A stretch of DNA of 64,000 bases from positions 62,001 through 126,000 of the forward strand of contig NZ_SEWF01000008.1 of NCBI RefSeq assembly GCF_004168285.1, written 5' to 3'. A program made the translations under genes and the position numbers. The DNA is from Emticicia agri. Its GTDB lineage: Bacteria > Bacteroidota > Bacteroidia > Cytophagales > Spirosomataceae. The notes beneath the pieces are model-generated. The model was not told where the DNA came from. It saw nothing but the letters and a program-made list of their open reading frames with translations, and ran no database searches. Below are positions 59,759-64,000 of the stretch, piece by piece; positions within the stretch are counted from its first letter, which is position 1, and every line of letters begins with the position of its first letter.

Positions 59759-62170
59759 CTACTCCATTCTCAAACTCTTCACCGGATTCAACAAAGCGGC
59801 TTTGATGCTTTCTAAACTTACGGTTAAAAAGGCTACTAATAACGAAACGACACCTGCCGTTAGAAAAATCCACCATTCCATTTCTATCTTGTAAACGAAA
59901 TTCTGTAGCCATAGATGGCTTATGTACCAACCAACAGGTACAGCCATAACAATAGCCATCAATACCAGTTTAAGGAATCTGGTTGAAAGTAAGGCAACAA
60001 TACTGGCTACAGATGCCCCCAGCACTTTACGGATACCTATTTCTTTTGTGCGTCTGTGTGCTGAAAGTTTGGCAATCCCGAATAGTCCAAGGCAACAGAT
60101 GAAAAAAGAAATGCCCGTAGCATAGCCTATAATCTTTTGCCAACGCTCTTCCTGATAATATTGTTGATGATTGAGTTCGTCTAAAAAACTATACCGATAA
60201 ACCGCTCCGGGCATCACCTTTTTGAATATTTTTTCCCAAGCTTGCAAAGCCAGTACCTGATTTTTACGATTGAGTTTTAGCCATATTCCACCCGCAAATG
60301 GTTCATACATAAACATAATCATCGGTTGAATCCGTTCTTTCAAAGACCCTGAATGGAAATCTTTAATCACGCCTATAATCTCCCGCTTGCTATTCTCGAA
60401 ATAGGGAGCAATTGTTACCTGCACTCCCAGCGGCTTTTTAAGACCGTATGCTCTGACGAACGCCTCATTAACAATCAACCCCCGTTGTTTATCTCCTGAG
60501 AAATCAGGGGAGAAATTTCTCCCAAGTTTTACTTGGATACCTAAAGTCGGGATATGATTATAATCACCATTCCTGTAAGTAGTTTTAATGGTACGATTGC
60601 CCACTTTTGTATCATAAGTGCCAGCCTCAGCGCCGAATGATATATTTTCAATAAACGGAACATTCAAAACCTCATTTCTTAATTGGGCACTGATTTTAGG
60701 TAAATCTCTGTTCCCCGGAATCTCTGACCTTAGCACCTGCGCAGGCATATAGCCGAGGTCTTTGTTCCGAATAAAATCCATCTGACTATAGAATATCATG
60801 GTAGCAATAATCATGATGATGGAAAGCGAAAACTGAAACACAATCAGACCATTACCGAAAAGACCATTATTCAGCAATTTCGGCTTTTTATAGAGTGCAT
60901 CAACTGGCCGGAGAGCAGACATAACTACAGAAGGATATAAGGCTGCCATCAGAATATTAATCAACAACAATGCGCCAAAGCATAAGATTGACCTGACACT
61001 TAATACCTCAATGAATTGGATAGCCTTCCCTGATAAAACATTAAATACTGGCAGACAGACACTAACAATAGCAATTGCCAATAGAAAAGCCATCAGGCAG
61101 ATAATACCGGATTCGCTCAGAAACTGGAATATGATTTGTTGCCGTGTACTGCCTGTGGCTTTGCGGATACCCACCTCTTTAAATCGGGAAAATGAATTGG
61201 CTAAACTGATATTGATAAAGTTAATACTTGCCATAATCAGTATGAAAGCAGCGATACCTATAAACAGATAGCTATACAGTGGTGAACTTGTATTGACAAC
61301 CCCCGATTCGCCATTAAGTTGTAAAGGATTCAGGTGTATATCTTGTATTGACTGCAAACCATAAGTAATATCAGGATTAAATTTATTTTTAAGACTTTCT
61401 GCCAGTTGGTCCTTTGCATAGACACGATAAATCTTATTCATTGTATTGATAACATTGGCAGTATTGGCTTTGGGGTTCAGTACCATAAATGTTCCCAGAT
61501 AGCTATTCAGCCAGTTAGGGTCATTAAAAGCGAGTTGCATAAACCTGAATGGAAGAAGCATTTCGAATTGAAGGGACGAATTTTCAGGAGGGTCTTTTAC
61601 AACGCCGGAAATAATCAAAGGCTTGCCCAACGTTTGTGCCGATGGGTCTGCATCAAGCTCCAATAATTTGCCTAACACATCAATGCTATTAAAAAAACGT
61701 AAAGCTGTTTTTTCTGTAATAACTACAGAATTTATGGTAGAAAGGCTATGTGCATGAGTCCCTCTCAGCATAGGAAAAGAAAAAACATCAAAAAAAGTAC
61801 TGTCCACAAATAAAGGTCGTAATCGTATTGCTTTACTCCCAGCGTGTACATCGCTATAGATGCTTCCTCCCATCACCCGGGTAATGGCAGTTATTTCAGC
61901 AATTTGTTGTTTGAAGGCCACTGCCTGTACCATTCCGGTACCTCCGGTCAATTGTCTTTCTGCACCGGGTTGTTCTGTAATGGCCGTGGTTACCCTGTAA
62001 AGATTCGGATTATTCTCATGAAATGTATCGAAGTCATATTCATCTCTTACAAACAAATAAGCCAGCAGCATACAACTCATACCGATAGCTAACCCAACTA
62101 TATGAATGAGAGCGTAAATTTTGTTTTTGGCAAGATTACGCACAGCTATTTTGAGGTAATTTTTTAACAT
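59759..62170 (-). CDS. ABC transporter permease, MacB/FtsX type
   Basis: The 803-residue protein has the duplicated permease layout common in Bacteroidota: an N-terminal helix (about 20-41, YALIHIVGLAIGMSCMLLAY), a MacB periplasmic core domain (about 50-250), a three-helix FtsX domain (about 285-420 with SFSRFKEVGIRKATGSTRQQ), a further helix near 435-455, a second periplasmic domain (LGYMPAQVLRSEIPGNRDLP) and a final FtsX domain (RRTKEIGIRKVLGASVASIV). It ends NPVKSLRME. It lacks an ATPase domain and none is adjacent. Such permeases mediate mechanotransmission-type export of peptides, lipids or antibiotics. Confidence 0.9.
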   Translation of the reverse strand: MLKNYLKIAVRNLAKNKIYALIHIVGLAIGMSCMLLAYLFVRDEYDFDTFHENNPNLYRVTTAITEQPGAERQLTGGTGMVQAVAFKQQIAEITAITRVMGGSIYSDVHAGSKAIRLRPLFVDSTFFDVFSFPMLRGTHAHSLSTINSVVITEKTALRFFNSIDVLGKLLELDADPSAQTLGKPLIISGVVKDPPENSSLQFEMLLPFRFMQLAFNDPNWLNSYLGTFMVLNPKANTANVINTMNKIYRVYAKDQLAESLKNKFNPDITYGLQSIQDIHLNPLQLNGESGVVNTSSPLYSYLFIGIAAFILIMASINFINISLANSFSRFKEVGIRKATGSTRQQIIFQFLSESGIICLMAFLLAIAIVSVCLPVFNVLSGKAIQFIEVLSVRSILCFGALLLINILMAALYPSVVMSALRPVDALYKKPKLLNNGLFGNGLIVFQFSLSIIMIIATMIFYSQMDFIRNKDLGYMPAQVLRSEIPGNRDLPKISAQLRNEVLNVPFIENISFGAEAGTYDTKVGNRTIKTTYRNGDYNHIPTLGIQVKLGRNFSPDFSGDKQRGLIVNEAFVRAYGLKKPLGVQVTIAPYFENSKREIIGVIKDFHSGSLKERIQPMIMFMYEPFAGGIWLKLNRKNQVLALQAWEKIFKKVMPGAVYRYSFLDELNHQQYYQEERWQKIIGYATGISFFICCLGLFGIAKLSAHRRTKEIGIRKVLGASVASIVALLSTRFLKLVLMAIVMAVPVGWYISHLWLQNFVYKIEMEWWIFLTAGVVSLLVAFLTVSLESIKAALLNPVKSLRME

Positions 62171-62189
62171 ATTCAGTAAAATCGTGAAT

Positions 62190-62430
62190 GAGTGAATAAA
62201 GAATTAGCGAATGCAGCTTAGTGAATATTTACTCCTTACCAATATGTCGATTAAATATCCAGATTCAAAGAAAGAACTTTCATGCAGTTATTTCCCTGAA
62301 ATACTGTAAATTGATTGTAAAAGATTGTAAATCAATTATTTTCCCTACCGAAAAAAAATATCCATTACTATAACCCCTAATAGTTCTTATAGTAATGGAT
62401 AAATCAAAAAATTCAATTATTCGCTAATTC
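62190..62430. repeat. Degenerate octamer-type inverted repeats around an AT-rich spacer
   Basis: GAATTAGCGAAT at 62199-62210 is exactly inverted as ATTCGCTAATTC at about 62419-62430, and GTGAATGAGTGAAT lies just before the left arm. The words match the octamer hairpin family at 28.14-28.26 kb. The DNA between is AT-rich with no gene. The right arm reaches the stop of the Gfo/Idh/MocA gene. Confidence 0.5.
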
Positions 62431-63436
62431 ACGATTGCCTCACTGCCTCAATCACCTTCATTTGTGCTATTATCTGCTCGGGCTTGATGAGTGGTTCTTT
62501 GCCCTCAGCAATTACCTCATAAAGATTCTGGAATAATATACCCCAGTTACCCACTTCGGTATCAACATGCCCTCTGAAAGATACGCCATTGATTTCTGCA
62601 TTCAGAATTCCACTATTGGCTTTAGATTCTACTCCGAAGCCTTCCATACCGGGCATTAATCCAGCTTTCAGGTTATCTTCCTGTACATCAAGCCCGTATT
62701 TTACAAATGAACCTTTCGTGCCGTGTATCACATATCTTGGCCCTTCCTCCCGCACCAGAAGGCTTGATTTAAGGGTAACTTTCAGGCTTCCATAATCTAA
62801 TCTGATGTCGAAAGCATCATCAATTTCTGAGCCTTCTCTTTGCACATACGTTTCACCCCATACGCTTTTGGGTGCACCAAAAAGGGTGATAGTCTGGTCG
62901 ATGATATGCGCCCCTAAATCATATAGAATACCATTGGCCGGACTCACTACTTCTTTCCATCTTTTAGAGTTCAGCACAGGTTTATACCTATCATAATGTG
63001 CTTCATAGCTCATTAATTCGCCTAAAACGCCACTTTCTACCACTTTCTTTACCGTTCTGAAATCACCATCGAAACGGCGGTTCTGAAACACACAAACTAC
63101 CTTATTCTTTTCTTTAGCCAGTGCCACAATCTCTTCGGCCTCTGCTACTATAGAAGTAAAAGGTTTCTCTACTAAAATATGTTTATTGGCTTGCAGGCTC
63201 TTGATAGCCAATTCGTGGTGTGTCAGACTTGGGGTACAGATACTTACTAACTCTATTTCATCGTCGGCCAGTACTTCATCTATACTTTTGGCTACGCCAA
63301 CATTCGGAAAAATAGCCCTTGGGTCCTGACTGTTGCAAACAATAGTTTTTAAACGGAAATTAGGATTAGCTTCAAAGAAAGGAGCTTGCAGGTATCTCCC
63401 CGATAGTCCAAAACCTACTAAGGCTACATTAATCAT
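62429..63436 (-). CDS. Gfo/Idh/MocA-family oxidoreductase
   Basis: The 335-residue NAD(P)-dependent enzyme has an N-terminal Rossmann domain (MINVALVGFGLSGRYLQAPF, with GFGLSG at 8-13), LVSICTPSLTHHELAIKSLQ, the family signature HILVEKPFTSIVAEAEEIV (EKP) and QNRRFDGDF. A C-terminal beta-sheet domain has LYDLGAHIIDQTITLFGAP with the GxHxxD-type motif. It probably oxidises a cyclitol or sugar. The closest pattern is the YhhX/scyllo-inositol dehydrogenase-like group. It is monocistronic. Confidence 0.9.
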   Translation of the reverse strand: MINVALVGFGLSGRYLQAPFFEANPNFRLKTIVCNSQDPRAIFPNVGVAKSIDEVLADDEIELVSICTPSLTHHELAIKSLQANKHILVEKPFTSIVAEAEEIVALAKEKNKVVCVFQNRRFDGDFRTVKKVVESGVLGELMSYEAHYDRYKPVLNSKRWKEVVSPANGILYDLGAHIIDQTITLFGAPKSVWGETYVQREGSEIDDAFDIRLDYGSLKVTLKSSLLVREEGPRYVIHGTKGSFVKYGLDVQEDNLKAGLMPGMEGFGVESKANSGILNAEINGVSFRGHVDTEVGNWGILFQNLYEVIAEGKEPLIKPEQIIAQMKVIEAVRQS

Positions 63437-63478
63437 GATTTAATAAAGTAAGGTTGTAAATGAGAGGCTAAATTAAAG

Positions 63479-63516
63479 AAAAAAGCCTTTTTGCAAGCAT
63501 ACAAAAAGGCTTTTTT
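63479..63516 (-). terminator. Rho-independent terminator of the histidine kinase gene
   Basis: A 15-bp perfect stem, AAAAAAGCCTTTTTG (63479-63493) with CAAAAAGGCTTTTTT (63502-63516), and an 8-nt loop. On the minus strand it ends in a T run, 22 bp after the kinase stop. Confidence 0.88.
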
Positions 63517-63538
63517 CTGAGAAACATGCTGAAAGCTA

Positions 63539-64000
63539 TCAAAGCTGCTCGGCAGGAATATAAATATCAAATGTCGCTCCCTGGTTTGGTATGCCGTTAG
63601 CTGTAATAAATCCATGATGATTATCAACAATTTTCTTTACAATAGCCAAACCAATGCCTGTACCTTTGTACTCGCTTTTACCGTGCAAGCGCTGAAACAT
63701 TTCAAAAATACGCTCGCTATATTCATTCTCAAATCCAATACCATTATCTGTTATGCTGATATGGCAATATTTCTGATTAGCAAGCAATGCCACATTTTCT
63801 TTACCTGTTGCTGTAATTATACGGCTTTGTATCTGAATCTTTGGCGGAATTTCAGGATTTAAGAATTTCAGCGAATTACCAATCAGATTAGTCAGAAGTT
63901 GTTTAAACTGAAAAGGAATGGCTTTAACTTCGCATAAAACTTCAACCTCTATAACTGCTTTTGTTTCTGATATAATTTCCTTGAAATCTTCTTTTATTTC
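63539..64000 (-). CDS. Sensor histidine kinase, C-terminal part (5' end outside window)
   Basis: The frame is open to the right edge, so only the last 153 residues are present, all from the HATPase_c domain. The N box is FKQLLTNLIGNSLKFLN, the G1 box ISITDNGIGFENEY, the F box RIFEMFQRLHGKSEYKG and the G2 box GTGIGLAIVKKIVDNHHG. It ends FDIYIPAEQL. The pattern (MFQRLHG, EYKGTGIGLA) is typical of phytochrome- or PAS-linked hybrid-type kinases, but the sensor part is not visible. No receiver domain follows in the same gene. Confidence 0.92.
   Translation of the reverse strand, partial: EIKEDFKEIISETKAVIEVEVLCEVKAIPFQFKQLLTNLIGNSLKFLNPEIPPKIQIQSRIITATGKENVALLANQKYCHISITDNGIGFENEYSERIFEMFQRLHGKSEYKGTGIGLAIVKKIVDNHHGFITANGIPNQGATFDIYIPAEQL

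Overview
The window is a chromosomal segment of a member of the Bacteroidota, most likely an aerobic Cytophagales-type bacterium (inference; no rRNA is present). The evidence is a SusC/SusD pair, a TonB receptor followed by a DUF4249 lipoprotein, a 3-coathanger-type C-terminal domain, PSCyt/DUF1549/DUF1553 cytochromes, and several promoters with the Bacteroidota -7 element TAnnTTTG. Base composition is moderately AT-rich. No tRNA, rRNA or CRISPR array was seen.

Layout. 1-4.4 kb: the 3' end of an outer-membrane barrel gene, lpxK (lipid A), menC (menaquinone) and a solitary McrB-like AAA+ ATPase. 4.9-15.7 kb: a SusC/SusD/lipoprotein uptake operon, then a frameshifted cytochrome c/copper monooxygenase gene tail-to-tail with a redoxin gene, a PhoD-type phosphatase, a lipid kinase and an NTF2-like protein. 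15.9-23.2 kb: a three-gene periplasmic molybdenum hydroxylase (2Fe-2S subunit, di-heme cytochrome, Tat-exported molybdopterin subunit), a TonB receptor/DUF4249 pair and a DUF3127 OB-fold-like protein. 23.5-39.6 kb: mostly housekeeping genes (lysA, glutaryl-CoA dehydrogenase, miaA, cmk, a FAD oxidoreductase), an SGNH esterase, a barrel protein with a degenerate peptidase domain, and an APH/AlkZ/AraC run. 39.6-46.7 kb: a RAYT (REP-associated) transposase with its REP pair, a complete subclass B1 metallo-beta-lactamase, a four-helix-bundle membrane sensor behind a perfect palindrome, glgB, rarA, a truncated GH127-like remnant and a frameshifted HNH-like gene. 46.9-56 kb: a GMC oxidoreductase with its Tat-exported small subunit, a TapB-like protein, and two tandem, very similar PSCyt/DUF1549/DUF1553 proteins. 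56.7-59.6 kb: three same-strand unfamiliar genes (coiled-coil protein; membrane-anchored PspA-like coiled coil; membrane-anchored ASKHA-fold protein), the best candidate for an undescribed system. The window ends with an FtsX/MacB-type permease, a Gfo/Idh/MocA oxidoreductase and the 3' end of a sensor histidine kinase gene.

The intergenic DNA is unusually rich in structured repeats. There is a ~490-bp fold-back (MITE-like) element at 29.1-29.6 kb and a ~245-bp one at 56.1-56.4 kb. Two four-unit palindromic clusters built on a CCCGTAGGGA core lie at 12.6 and 23.3 kb. A GC-rich repeat family occurs at 2.8 and 15.1 kb, octamer arrays that fold on themselves lie at convergent gene ends, and REP hairpins flank the RAYT gene. 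Two genes are each broken by one missing A in an A-run, which could be real decay, ribosomal slippage or homopolymer undercalling.
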